Shown here: in pieces, positions 16,809 to 24,736 of the stretch
How positions within the stretch are numbered: position 1 is the stretch's first letter
Layout: every line of letters begins with the position of its first letter
Notes under the pieces: model-generated
The model's input: only the letters and a program-made list of their open reading frames with translations
What the model was told of the DNA's origin: nothing
The model's database searches: none
DNA from: Desulfovibrio litoralis DSM 11393
Lineage (GTDB): Bacteria; Desulfobacterota; Desulfovibrionia; Desulfovibrionales; Desulfovibrionaceae
Assembly: GCF_900143255.1 (NCBI RefSeq)
Contig: NZ_FRDI01000002.1
Coordinates: forward strand, 296,851 to 360,850
Length of the DNA stretch: 64,000 nt
Direction of reading: 5' to 3'
Program-made: the position numbers and the translations under genes

Positions 16809-18248
16809 ATGAATACTTTTCCTAAATATCGTGGACGTATGCAATATAATTGTTTGTCTTGTTCCGCAACTTTTCCTGCTGATGAATTGCTCTATACTTG
16901 CCCTCAGTGTGGCGGAGTATTTTTATTGGAAGATTTAAACCAAGATACTCTTAAACAAGATAATGCCAAAGCTTGGCAAGAGCGTTTTGACCAAAGGGCA
17001 GCCACAAAAAATACTGCTTTACGTGGTATTTTTCGCTTTTATGAATTAATGGCTCCAATTTTAGAAGAACAAGATATTGTTTATTTAGGCGAAGGAAACA
17101 CTCCGATTATCGAAGCTTCTCCTGCTTTACAAAAAGAAATAGGCGGGCGTTTTGCTTATAAAAATGACGGGCAAAACCCGAGTGCCTCTTTTAAAGATAG
17201 AGGTATGGCTCTCGCTTTTAGTTATTTAAAAGCTATGGTGCGTAAACATGGTTGGAGCGAAGTTTTAACCGTTTGTGCTTCCACAGGCGATACTTCCGCC
17301 GCCGCCGCTTTATATGCTTCTTATGTGGGCGGTGCGATACGTTCAGTTGTTTTATTACCGCATGGTAAAGTTACGGCTCAACAATTGTCTCAACCTTTAG
17401 GTAGCGGAGCAACGGTTTTAGAACTTCCCGGTGTGTTTGATGATTGTATGAAAGTTGTTGAATATCTGGCTGAAAATTATCGTGTGGCCTTGTTAAATTC
17501 AAAAAATGCTTGGCGTATTTTAGGACAAGAATCTTATGCCTATGAAGTGGCTCAGTGGTATGATTGGAATTTAGACAATATTTGTGTCTTTGTACCTATT
17601 GGTAACGCCGGCAATATTACGGCGTTAATGTCCGGTTTTCTTAAACTTCATAAACTTGGCATTATTAAAAAATTACCTCGTTTATTTGGTGTGCAGTCAA
17701 GCCACGCTGACCCTGTGTTTCGCTATTACGCCGAAGATAAAACAAAACGCCAATTTAAAGCCGTGAAGACAACGCCGAGTGTGGCACAAGCCGCCATGAT
17801 TGGAAACCCGGTGTCGTTCCCCCGAGTGCAAAAACTAGCCGAGCGTTTTATTGAAATTGGCGGAGAAGCGAGCTTTAACGTTATTCAGGTTAGCGAACAA
17901 GAAATAATGGACGCTATGTTAACCGCTAATCGCAACGGTCATATCACTTGTACTCAAGGCGGAGAATGCTTCGCCGGTTATAAAAAGGCTTTAGCGAGTG
18001 GCTTAGTGAAACCTGAGGAGTTAGCTGTTTTAGACGCTACCGCACACGCTTTGAAGTTTGCTGATTTCCAAAATATGTATTTTACTGATAATTTCCCTGC
18101 TGATTATCAGGTTAAAGCAAAAAGCGAATTATGTAATAAACCTAGTTTGTTACTTGAACAAAAAGTAAAAGATGAATTATCAGAAGAGGCGTTTACTCTG
18201 GCGGCGGCTCAGGCTGTTGTAACGAAACTTGGCTTAAACAAAAAGTAA
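16809..18248 (+). CDS. thrC: Threonine synthase with N-terminal zinc ribbon
   Basis: PLP enzyme converting O-phosphohomoserine to threonine. The N-terminal YNCLSCSATF...YTCPQCGG is a four-cysteine rubredoxin-like zinc ribbon. The PLP lysine is probably Lys129 in NPSASFKDRGM, followed by CASTGDTSAAAALYASY and FVPIGNAGNITALMSG. Length and layout match the longer class of bacterial threonine synthases. It is alone on the plus strand and is followed by repeat copy C and a strong terminator. Confidence 0.95.
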   Translation: MNTFPKYRGRMQYNCLSCSATFPADELLYTCPQCGGVFLLEDLNQDTLKQDNAKAWQERFDQRAATKNTALRGIFRFYELMAPILEEQDIVYLGEGNTPIIEASPALQKEIGGRFAYKNDGQNPSASFKDRGMALAFSYLKAMVRKHGWSEVLTVCASTGDTSAAAALYASYVGGAIRSVVLLPHGKVTAQQLSQPLGSGATVLELPGVFDDCMKVVEYLAENYRVALLNSKNAWRILGQESYAYEVAQWYDWNLDNICVFVPIGNAGNITALMSGFLKLHKLGIIKKLPRLFGVQSSHADPVFRYYAEDKTKRQFKAVKTTPSVAQAAMIGNPVSFPRVQKLAERFIEIGGEASFNVIQVSEQEIMDAMLTANRNGHITCTQGGECFAGYKKALASGLVKPEELAVLDATAHALKFADFQNMYFTDNFPADYQVKAKSELCNKPSLLLEQKVKDELSEEAFTLAAAQAVVTKLGLNKK

Positions 18249-18255
18249 GTTATTA

Positions 18256-18422
18256 TAGAGACTATCGCCAATAGGCTCAAAGTGTCTTTCGTTAGAAAAA
18301 CACTCCAAGAACCACGAATAAGGACAATTTAATTTTCCTGCAAAATGAGTGTTTTTTTTGGATTACGACGATAGCATAAAGCGATGATAAAGAACGCAAG
18401 ACAGAGTGTTGCAATGGTCTTT
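18256..18422 (-). repeat. Intergenic repeat element, copy C
   Basis: Reverse-orientation copy directly after thrC. It runs from the tail AGAGACTATCGCCAATAGGCTC through CTTTCGTTAGAAA, the GACAATTTAATTTTCC palindrome and GCATAAAGCG to GCAACACTC-type hairpin 1 and GCAATGGTC. The right arm of hairpin 2 is lost and there is no GC-rich insert. Confidence 0.75.
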
Positions 18423-18438
18423 ATATAGAGATATAAAG

Positions 18439-18485
18439 AAAAAAGCACAAAGAGTATTTGTTAAAGATACTTTTTGTGCTTTTTT
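18439..18485 (+). terminator. Strong terminator after thrC
   Basis: A long stem, AAAAAAGCACAAAGAGTAT with ATACTTTTTGTGCTTTTTT (one G-U pair), ends in a T-run. It sits between repeat copies C and D and would terminate thrC; the A/T-symmetric ends could also work in the other direction. Confidence 0.85.
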
Positions 18486-18510
18486 GTATTCTTTTTATTC
18501 TAGTAAGATA

Positions 18511-18742
18511 ATTGTAAAGCCTGCGTTTTGCGTTCTTTGTCATCGTTTTATGCTCTTTTTGCGTGCAGCATAAATATCTTAAGTTACAAAAACCACTCAT
18601 TTGAATGGAAACATAAATTCTCCATTTTTTCAGGGGCGATACCCAAAACCACTAAGTATACTGGTATGAAAAGCCAACCTAAATTTATGATTCGTGCTTT
18701 TAGGATTGCTTCCTGACGGAAACAACTTTGAGGTTATTGTGA
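18511..18742 (+). repeat. Intergenic repeat element, copy D (diverged long form)
   Basis: Forward copy, head-to-head with copy C across the thrC terminator. Recognisable are GCGTTTTGCGTTCTTTGTCATCGTTTTATGC, AGCATAAATATCTTAAGTTACAAAAACCACTCATTTG (compared in pieces with the other copies) and a diverged insert related to that in copy A (CGATACCC...ACTGGTATGAAAAGCCAACCT). The tail palindrome is degenerate. Confidence 0.6.
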
Positions 18743-18777
18743 AATATTCTTAATTTTTTTATCATAAAGCTATACAC

Positions 18778-19335
18778 CTACAATGGTAAAACTACACGTC
18801 CGAATTTTTCGTTTAAGATAATCCCGGCAGCCTCATAAAAAGCACAAAAACCACAAAAAATACCTTCGTACCCTGCGATGGTGAGTAAGGTTTCGCTTCC
18901 CGTAAAGTTGTGTGCGGCGAGTAGCCAAAATAAAATAACCAAAGAACCAAAAATCATTTTGCCAATGGTATTACCGTGTAATGTTCCTAAGAATAACACA
19001 AAAGTAAAAAGCCCCCACATAAATAAATACCAACCGAGTGCAAGCGGGTCTGTTTTAGGCAGGTTAAGCCCCGGGGCTGTCCAGATAAATACTAAAGTTA
19101 ACCAGAAAAAACCGTAAGAAGTAAAGGCTAATGCACCAAAAGTATTACCTTTTTTAAATTCCATAATTCCGGCAATAATTTGAGCCATTCCGCCATAAAA
19201 AATGCCCATGGCCATAATCATCACATTAAGGGGATAAAACCCGGCATTGTGAATATTTAATAAAATTGTGGTCATGCCAAAACCAAATAAACCCAGAGGA
19301 GCGGGGTTGGCGATTAAATTAAGACGTTGTTCCAT
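18778..19335 (-). CDS. satP: Acetate/succinate transporter (GPR1/FUN34/SatP family)
   Basis: 185 residues with six hydrophobic helices and the family signature NPAPLGLFGFGMTT at residues 10-23. This family imports acetate, and in some bacteria succinate, by proton symport at the inner membrane. GIFYGGMAQIIAGIMEF and YGFFWL are further family landmarks. The gene is single and convergent with thrC. Confidence 0.9.
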   Translation of the reverse strand: MEQRLNLIANPAPLGLFGFGMTTILLNIHNAGFYPLNVMIMAMGIFYGGMAQIIAGIMEFKKGNTFGALAFTSYGFFWLTLVFIWTAPGLNLPKTDPLALGWYLFMWGLFTFVLFLGTLHGNTIGKMIFGSLVILFWLLAAHNFTGSETLLTIAGYEGIFCGFCAFYEAAGIILNEKFGRVVLPL

Positions 19336-19468
19336 TGTAATTGTTTTCCCTTATGTTGTTTTGCTGAAATTTTAAGTTTGACTATTTGCTGAATAATAAA
19401 ACTTTAAAAACTGAATAATGATTTTTGATAAATTTAGCAAGAAAATATGAGTTTAATCACCACTAATA

Positions 19469-19511
19469 AAAATAACAGCTTACACTGCAAAAGAGTATAA
19501 GCTGTTATTTT
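19469..19511 (-). terminator. Terminator of the yeiH operon
   Basis: AATAACAGCTTA and TAAGCTGTTATT arms lie around 19471-19509, with a T-rich run on the minus strand. It is placed 25 nt after the stop of the stress-like gene at 19536. Confidence 0.75.
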
Positions 19512-19535
19512 ATTTGGATATAAAAGATTTTAATC

Positions 19536-19907
19536 TTATTTTAAGTTACTTGGAAGCACCAGAAGTTTTGCATAATTTTCTTTTAATTTTGTAAGACATT
19601 CTTTTACGCCTTTATCGCCGTAAATAACCTGTATTGAAACAGAAATAGAATGTGGTTCTAAAAAGTCAATTAGTGGTTTGAAAACTTCTTGTGCGGTTGT
19701 CATATCTTGTTTTTCAACATATTTGATAAAGTCATATGCCGCTCCGGCAGTGATCAAAGTGTCTACTCGTCCGTAATGTTGTAAATCGATAGGACAAACA
19801 TAAAATCCGAGTATTTGTACTTGATTGGCTTGAGCATATTTCAAGATAAAATCATAGTCGCTATATTTCGGGATATTTTTCCCGATAAAATAAGCTACGC
19901 AACTCAT
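19536..19907 (-). CDS. Universal stress protein-like small protein
   Basis: 123 residues. A short Usp-like alpha/beta fold is suggested by the N-terminal strand CVAYFIGK, a helix of the form YDFILKYAQANQVQILGFYV and the ending VQVIYGDKGVKECLTKL...AKLLVLPSN (compare I.v..Gd....I...a......lvvG). The ATP-binding GxxGx9GS loop is absent, so it would belong to the non-nucleotide-binding type if the assignment holds. It starts 2 nt after the stop of the 40-residue membrane protein, in the yeiH operon, so it probably serves the exporter. Confidence 0.55.
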   Translation of the reverse strand: MSCVAYFIGKNIPKYSDYDFILKYAQANQVQILGFYVCPIDLQHYGRVDTLITAGAAYDFIKYVEKQDMTTAQEVFKPLIDFLEPHSISVSIQVIYGDKGVKECLTKLKENYAKLLVLPSNLK

Positions 19908-19909
19908 TA

Positions 19910-20032
19910 TTATTGAGGTGGTAAAGCCGGTGTTGACAAAAGTACAACCAACTTTGCGATTAATACCAAGCTAATGCCACATACAATCACGACAATGTCT
20001 TGGCGTCTGCTTTTAGATAATTTATTCCACAT
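19910..20032 (-). CDS. 40-residue single-span membrane protein in the yeiH operon
   Basis: A small open frame: a basic N-terminus MWNKLSKSRRQD, one hydrophobic helix IVVIVCGISLVLIAKLVVLL, and the tail STPALPPQ. AAGGAG lies 6 nt before its ATG (20032), an excellent ribosome-binding site. It is packed between yeiH (10 nt) and the stress-like gene (2 nt), which supports real translation. The basic start predicts an N-in, C-out orientation. It could be an accessory subunit of the exporter; no family is recognised. Confidence 0.7.
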   Translation of the reverse strand: MWNKLSKSRRQDIVVIVCGISLVLIAKLVVLLSTPALPPQ

Positions 20033-20042
20033 AATGTTCTCC

Positions 20043-21122
20043 TTAGTTTAAGAATGTTAGTACAACAAATAGTGCAAGAGCCGCTTTTATTGTTGCTACA
20101 ACGAAGCCTAAAACTAAACCAGATAAGCCAGCGGCTTTAATATCTGCAAGGCGTGTCGTAAGACCAATACTAGCAAAACCTAAAAGGAAGCACCAGTCCA
20201 TAAATACTGTGGCTTGTTTGACTTCTGGTTTTGTAAAAAATTCAAAGGTGTTAAGTAAAACAACCGCAATAAAACCAAATACAAATACGGGGAACTTGTC
20301 AATAATCATTTGCATTTTGTTAACGCCTGCCATGTGATCCTTAACTTCTTCGTCTTGGGTGGCAACCATCATCGCAAGCATAAGAACAACGATAGGCAAG
20401 AACATAACTCGTCCAATGTTATAAACACCAGCGATATGTGCAGCATTAACTCCCGTGGCATCAGTAAAAGCAGCACCAGCAGCGAGCACTTGAGCTGAGT
20501 TTATTATTCCGACCCCGGCAAAAGCCCCAAACTGGTTAGCAGAAAGACCAAAATAAGTTCCAATGTAAGGGAAGACAATAAGGGCAAGAAGACCAAACAT
20601 AAGAACAACGGCGATGGTGTATGCCATATCTTCATTTTTAGCACGCACAGCAGGGGCAATCGCAATAGCAGCAGATACACCACAGACAGATAAGCCGGCG
20701 GCAAGGCAGGCACCTAGTGCGGGTGGCATGTTTAATTTCCTGGAAAGCAACATAAGGATAATAGCTGAACTAAAAAGGAAGATTGCAATAATGATTAGGG
20801 CTTCAGAACCTGTTTTAATAAGACTTTCAAAAGAATATTTTACACCCATAACCACAATACCGGTTTTTGTTAAAATAGTAGAGAATTTTAAACCAGCTTT
20901 AAATATTTCAGGAACGCCAACTGTATTTAATATCAACATACCCAAGAGAATCGCTACGATAAAGTTGCTGATACTAAGAGCTTTGATTGCTGGGTGTAGA
21001 GCTGTAATTTTTGGTGTGATGTACCATGCAAAAACTGCAACCGAAACAAAAAGTAAAACACCGGGAATAGCCTTCATAATTCCATCGATAGCAGTGGTAT
21101 TGCTGCTTCCTTGTTGATTCAT
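20043..21122 (-). CDS. YeiH-family (UPF0324) putative sulfate/anion exporter
   Basis: 359 residues with about ten hydrophobic segments. Family landmarks are GILMLILNT(V), KTGIVVMGVKYSFES, ACLAAGLSVCGVSAAIAIAPAVRA, the internal GVGIINSAQVLAAGAAF and the C-terminal GFASIGLTTRLADIKAAGLS. Members are annotated as putative sulfate exporters and are often beside genes of sulfonate or sulfur metabolism, but the substrate has rarely been proven. GAGAGG precedes the ATG. It is the first gene of a three-gene operon with the small membrane protein and the stress-like protein. A CTACTT-N8-AAGTAG inverted repeat about 105 nt upstream could be an operator. Confidence 0.88.
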   Translation of the reverse strand: MNQQGSSNTTAIDGIMKAIPGVLLFVSVAVFAWYITPKITALHPAIKALSISNFIVAILLGMLILNTVGVPEIFKAGLKFSTILTKTGIVVMGVKYSFESLIKTGSEALIIIAIFLFSSAIILMLLSRKLNMPPALGACLAAGLSVCGVSAAIAIAPAVRAKNEDMAYTIAVVLMFGLLALIVFPYIGTYFGLSANQFGAFAGVGIINSAQVLAAGAAFTDATGVNAAHIAGVYNIGRVMFLPIVVLMLAMMVATQDEEVKDHMAGVNKMQMIIDKFPVFVFGFIAVVLLNTFEFFTKPEVKQATVFMDWCFLLGFASIGLTTRLADIKAAGLSGLVLGFVVATIKAALALFVVLTFLN

Positions 21123-21222
21123 TTGACACCTCTCTATTGGTTTGTGATAAAAAGTACATAGCCTTGACTTAACTATGTGTATTTATTCATTTTATTGTAT
21201 ATATACTTTAAAGAAAAGTCTA

Positions 21223-21242
21223 CTTATTTTCACAAGTAGGTG
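21223..21242 (-). promoter_or_regulatory. Inverted repeat upstream of the yeiH-type operon
   Basis: CTACTT and AAGTAG arms separated by 8 bp (on the plus strand within GTCTACTTATTTTCACAAGTAG) lie in the 306-bp gap between the diverging yeiH-type gene and the secreted-protein gene. A regulator site is possible. Apart from this, the gap holds only AT-rich sequence with no further gene. Confidence 0.3.
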
Positions 21243-21428
21243 ATGAGTGTAGTATGATTTTTTATTGAAAATTCTCAAAAAAAAGTAGCTGTTTATAATA
21301 TTTTATTTTGTAATATCAGTATATTATTCTCTGTTTTTTTTATTTTGACAAAGATTTAGTTTGCGTTAATATTTTTTTGTCTTTTTTATAAAAAACGTTT
21401 TTTTGTATGATTTTAATGTGAGGAGTCT

Positions 21429-22097
21429 GTGATGGTTTTAAAAGAGAGCAAGTTATTGTGCTTTTTTATATTTGTCTTATGTTTTTTTGTCGCTCATCAG
21501 GCATTTGCAAGAGAGAACGGGAGTTTTAAGGGGAAATTTGGTCCGGTGGTGCTTTCTTGTGGTGATTTTTCTTTGAAAGTGCCTAAAGGCTATGCCTGTG
21601 GTTATTTTATCGAGAATAAAGTCTATCTTGATTCAAATAAAGAGAGAATTGGAATAAACGATAAACTTATGTATGTGAAATATAGCACGTGGACTGTGCC
21701 TGAGGCATGGGTATACGTTCTCAGTATTCCCAAAAGTGATACGCATAAACCCGGTAAACGCTTAGAAACCATGAAGCTTTTCTATGAAAATGCGACTAAG
21801 GCGGGTGGCTATAAAAAGATTGTTGCTTCTGAGGAAAAAGTTTTTAATTCTGTCTCATGTGTAGAATATATTTTATTGACTGAATCTAGTTCTGGATACT
21901 TTGAGGACGCTACTAAAGAAGAGTGGTATTCCGTGGCGGTTTTTGGCTATGAACTGATTTCTAAGCCGGAAGATAAATATCAGACTTTTGTTTTTATTGA
22001 CCCTTTAAAAAGAGAAAAATTAACTAAAAATATTAATGAAACTGATGTGCGTAAAAAAGAAGCCGAACGTATTATGTCGACTCTTAAATTACTTTAA
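21429..22097 (+). CDS. Secreted hypothetical protein (222 aa)
   Basis: Residues 1-27 form a signal peptide ending HQAFA. The mature protein is about 195 residues with two early cysteines (LSCGDF, GYACGYF) that could form a disulfide. It shows no catalytic motif I recognise. TVPEAWVYVLSIPKSD and the closing EAERIMSTLKLL suggest an alpha/beta domain such as those of small periplasmic DUF proteins. GAGGAG precedes the start. It is single and shares a terminator with the convergent trpC. Confidence 0.7.
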   Translation: MMVLKESKLLCFFIFVLCFFVAHQAFARENGSFKGKFGPVVLSCGDFSLKVPKGYACGYFIENKVYLDSNKERIGINDKLMYVKYSTWTVPEAWVYVLSIPKSDTHKPGKRLETMKLFYENATKAGGYKKIVASEEKVFNSVSCVEYILLTESSSGYFEDATKEEWYSVAVFGYELISKPEDKYQTFVFIDPLKREKLTKNINETDVRKKEAERIMSTLKLL

Positions 22098-22111
22098 ATA
22101 TTTCAATAAAA

Positions 22112-22155
22112 CAAAAGGCGTATTGAGGTTGTTGATCACTCTTTACGCCTTGTTA
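22112..22155. terminator. Bidirectional terminator between the secreted-protein gene and trpC
   Basis: AAGGCGTA...GAG and CTC..TACGCCTT arms flank a short loop, with A/T tracts on both sides. It lies between two converging stops (22097 and 22199). Confidence 0.7.
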
Positions 22156-22198
22156 ATCCTTAATAGATTGAATTAATTATTTTTTGTGAATAGAGATA

Positions 22199-22960
22199 TT
22201 ATCTTAAAAGCGTACTTAAAGTTGCTGTTAGATTATTCCCTTTCATCAACGCACTTCCAATTAAAGCAGCGTCAAAACCTAAAGATATTAACTTGTTATA
22301 TTCTTCAGGTGTTGAAATTCCGCTGGCACTAATCCAAAGTTCACCGTTTTCTTTGTGTGTAATGAGTCTTGATGAAGTTTCAAGGTCTATTTTTAGTCGA
22401 TCTAAATCTCGGTTGTTTACTTGAATAATTTGAGCGTTAAACTTTTTTGCTCTTTCCAAGTCTTTTAAATCAAAAACCTCACAAACCGCTTCGAGTTTAA
22501 ATTCGGCACAAAGTTTTAGCAATTCTTCAAATTCATGATCATTTAACATGCGTACAATCAATAAAACGGCTGAAGCCGGTGTGGAGGCGGTTGCGATAAT
22601 TTGTAACGGCGACAAAATAAAATCTTTTCTTAGCAATGGTAAGCCTGTTGTGTTTGCTCTAAATAAAAAATCTAAATCACCTTTAAAATAATCGCTTTCG
22701 GTTAAAATTGAGATAGCGGCGGCTCCGGCGGAAAAATATTTTTCAACGGCTTCTTCAGGGCTGATATTTAAGTTTATATCGCCCAAAGAAGGCGAAGCTC
22801 TTTTATATTCTGCGATAATTGCCGTTGGATATTTATTTTTTAAACTGTTTGTAAAAGAAGGACGTATATTTTGATAAGGCGTTGGCAACTTATTTTCTTT
22901 TTCAAGTATTTTTAATGCGTTTATTTCTTTTTCTTTGGCTATGCGAAACTTGTTTAACAT
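22199..22960 (-). CDS. trpC: Indole-3-glycerol-phosphate synthase
   Basis: Closes the indole ring from CdRP in tryptophan synthesis. TIM-barrel motifs are IIAEYKRASPSLGDI (catalytic Glu and Lys), LTESDYFKGDLDFL, LLRKDFILSPLQI, VNNRDLDRLKIDLETS, SASGISTPEE and ALIGSALMKG. Length is 253 residues, monofunctional (no TrpF domain). It is the last gene of the trpE-trpGD-trpC transcript. trpF, trpB and trpA do not follow; a terminator does. Confidence 0.96.
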   Translation of the reverse strand: MLNKFRIAKEKEINALKILEKENKLPTPYQNIRPSFTNSLKNKYPTAIIAEYKRASPSLGDINLNISPEEAVEKYFSAGAAAISILTESDYFKGDLDFLFRANTTGLPLLRKDFILSPLQIIATASTPASAVLLIVRMLNDHEFEELLKLCAEFKLEAVCEVFDLKDLERAKKFNAQIIQVNNRDLDRLKIDLETSSRLITHKENGELWISASGISTPEEYNKLISLGFDAALIGSALMKGNNLTATLSTLLR

Positions 22961-22994
22961 TATTTTTTCCTTTTAAATAAAAATTTCTTATACG

Positions 22995-24671
22995 TTACTT
23001 TGTGTTATTTGAAATAAATTTTTTTCCGACGCTGCTTTTTACTGCGTCTTTGGCTTCTTGCATGCATACTGTGATTGCCTTGCTACGGTTTAAAATATGT
23101 AAGGCTAAACCGACGTTAAAGGCAAGCATGTCCTGCATGGCTTTTGGACCTTTTCCTTGTAATAATTCTTTTAAAACTTGGGCGGCTTGTTCCGGGTCTG
23201 TAACTTTTAAATCTTCGTGAGTACAAGGTTTAAAACCATAAGCTTTAGGATCTAAAACTTGAGCTTGCATTTTGGAACCTTCAACAAAGATTACTTGTGC
23301 CGGTCCTATTGGTGTAAGTTCGTCATAACTTCCGCAACCGCAGATTACGGCTCCTTGACTGTGTCCATCTAAACTTAATGCCCCCGCCAAGAGCGGTAAG
23401 AGTTCAGGGTTTGGTACACCTATCATATAATAAGGTGGGCGAGCGGGGTTAACCAATGGTCCTAAAATATTAAACATGGTTCTAATTCCGAGTTCTCTTC
23501 TGATAGGCATTACGTTTTTAAAGGTTGGGTGAAAGAGTGGGGCGAATAGAAAAACAAATTTATCTTTTTGTAGCCGAGGATAAATATCTTCGGGAGGCAG
23601 ATTTAGCGGAATTCCTAATACTTCCAAAACATCAGCACTTCCACAACGAGAAGAAACAGAACGGTTGCCGTGTTTTAAAACTTTGTGTCCCATTCCGGCA
23701 AGAATTAGGGCTGTTCCTGTTGAACAGTTAAAAGACGAATGTCCGTCGCCACCTGTTCCAACAATATCTATCACCGTTTCTTTAATAATTTTATCTTTAT
23801 GAGGAATTTCCACACTTCTATCAAGCACACAGTTCATAGCCTGAAACAACTCGCTAGGGGTTTCGCCTTTCATGCGTAAGGCTAAAAGTAGGGTCGCCGC
23901 CTGTGTATTGCTGAGTTCTCCGTCCATTAAGCGAGAAAAAACCTGATACGCCGTATCTTCCGCAAGGTTTTGCCCTCTTGCCAGTTGTTCGAGTATCTCA
24001 TTAATTGGAACAGGTACGGATCTTTCTTTTAACTCGGTTGTTTCAAGGTTATTTTTTTGTTCATTTAGTAAATATGGTGTTTTATTGTTTTGTATTTGTA
24101 AGCTAAACTCGGCAAAGTTTTTTAAAATACGTCCACCTTGCGGCGTTAAAACCGACTCAGGATTAAATTGTATCCCAAACCAAGGACGTTTTTTATAAGC
24201 TAACGCCAGACAAGGAAACTTTTCGGAACTGGCGATACATTCAAACTCAGGGTTATTGTCTGAATTTATTTTAAATGATGTATATAAACCGGCAACCATT
24301 TTAGGCGATATTCCTCTAAACAGGCTTTCTCCATCATGCGAAACAAAAACTTGGCGACCGTGCATGATCTGCGGAATAAGCGTTGCACCGGAAAAATCGG
24401 CAAGTATATGATGCCCTAACCCTATTCCCAAAACCGGTATATTATTAGGTAGGCTACTTAAAAATTGTTTGCAAAAACCTGTATTCCCCGGGCGATTAAA
24501 GCCGGAACTTAAACAAACCGCTTTTAAGTCTTTGTTTGTGGCTAAAGCTAATAACTTTGGATCATCATTTTGTATTACTTTGGCTTTATCGAAATATGGA
24601 AGCTTTAACTCGGCAAAAGCGTGAACCAAATTAGCAGTAAAAGAATCGTAATTATCAATAATTATAAACAT
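22995..24671 (-). CDS. trpGD: Fused TrpG-TrpD with degenerate glutaminase site
   Basis: Residues 1-195 form the TrpG amidotransferase domain and residues about 220-550 the anthranilate phosphoribosyltransferase. The TrpD half is intact: DIVGTGGDGHSSFNCSTGTA, VLKHGNRSVSSRCGSADVLE and the metal-binding DE in SYDELTP. In the TrpG half the catalytic triad is broken. The nucleophile position of GxCLGHQ reads GIGLGHH (Gly84, codon GGG), and the His of FHPES reads FNPES (Asn170, codon AAT); Glu172 remains. The oxyanion SPGPG segment is altered to SSGFNRPG. Positions 84, 170 and 172 match E. coli TrpG numbering. The domain is therefore expected to be unable to hydrolyse glutamine, although it may still pair with TrpE. 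Confidence 0.95.
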   Translation of the reverse strand: MFIIIDNYDSFTANLVHAFAELKLPYFDKAKVIQNDDPKLLALATNKDLKAVCLSSGFNRPGNTGFCKQFLSSLPNNIPVLGIGLGHHILADFSGATLIPQIMHGRQVFVSHDGESLFRGISPKMVAGLYTSFKINSDNNPEFECIASSEKFPCLALAYKKRPWFGIQFNPESVLTPQGGRILKNFAEFSLQIQNNKTPYLLNEQKNNLETTELKERSVPVPINEILEQLARGQNLAEDTAYQVFSRLMDGELSNTQAATLLLALRMKGETPSELFQAMNCVLDRSVEIPHKDKIIKETVIDIVGTGGDGHSSFNCSTGTALILAGMGHKVLKHGNRSVSSRCGSADVLEVLGIPLNLPPEDIYPRLQKDKFVFLFAPLFHPTFKNVMPIRRELGIRTMFNILGPLVNPARPPYYMIGVPNPELLPLLAGALSLDGHSQGAVICGCGSYDELTPIGPAQVIFVEGSKMQAQVLDPKAYGFKPCTHEDLKVTDPEQAAQVLKELLQGKGPKAMQDMLAFNVGLALHILNRSKAITVCMQEAKDAVKSSVGKKFISNNTK

Positions 24672-24736
24672 TTTTTTATTATCCGTTTGTTTTATTTGTG
24701 TTGAATGATTTGCTCTTTTTTACAATTTTAAATTAA

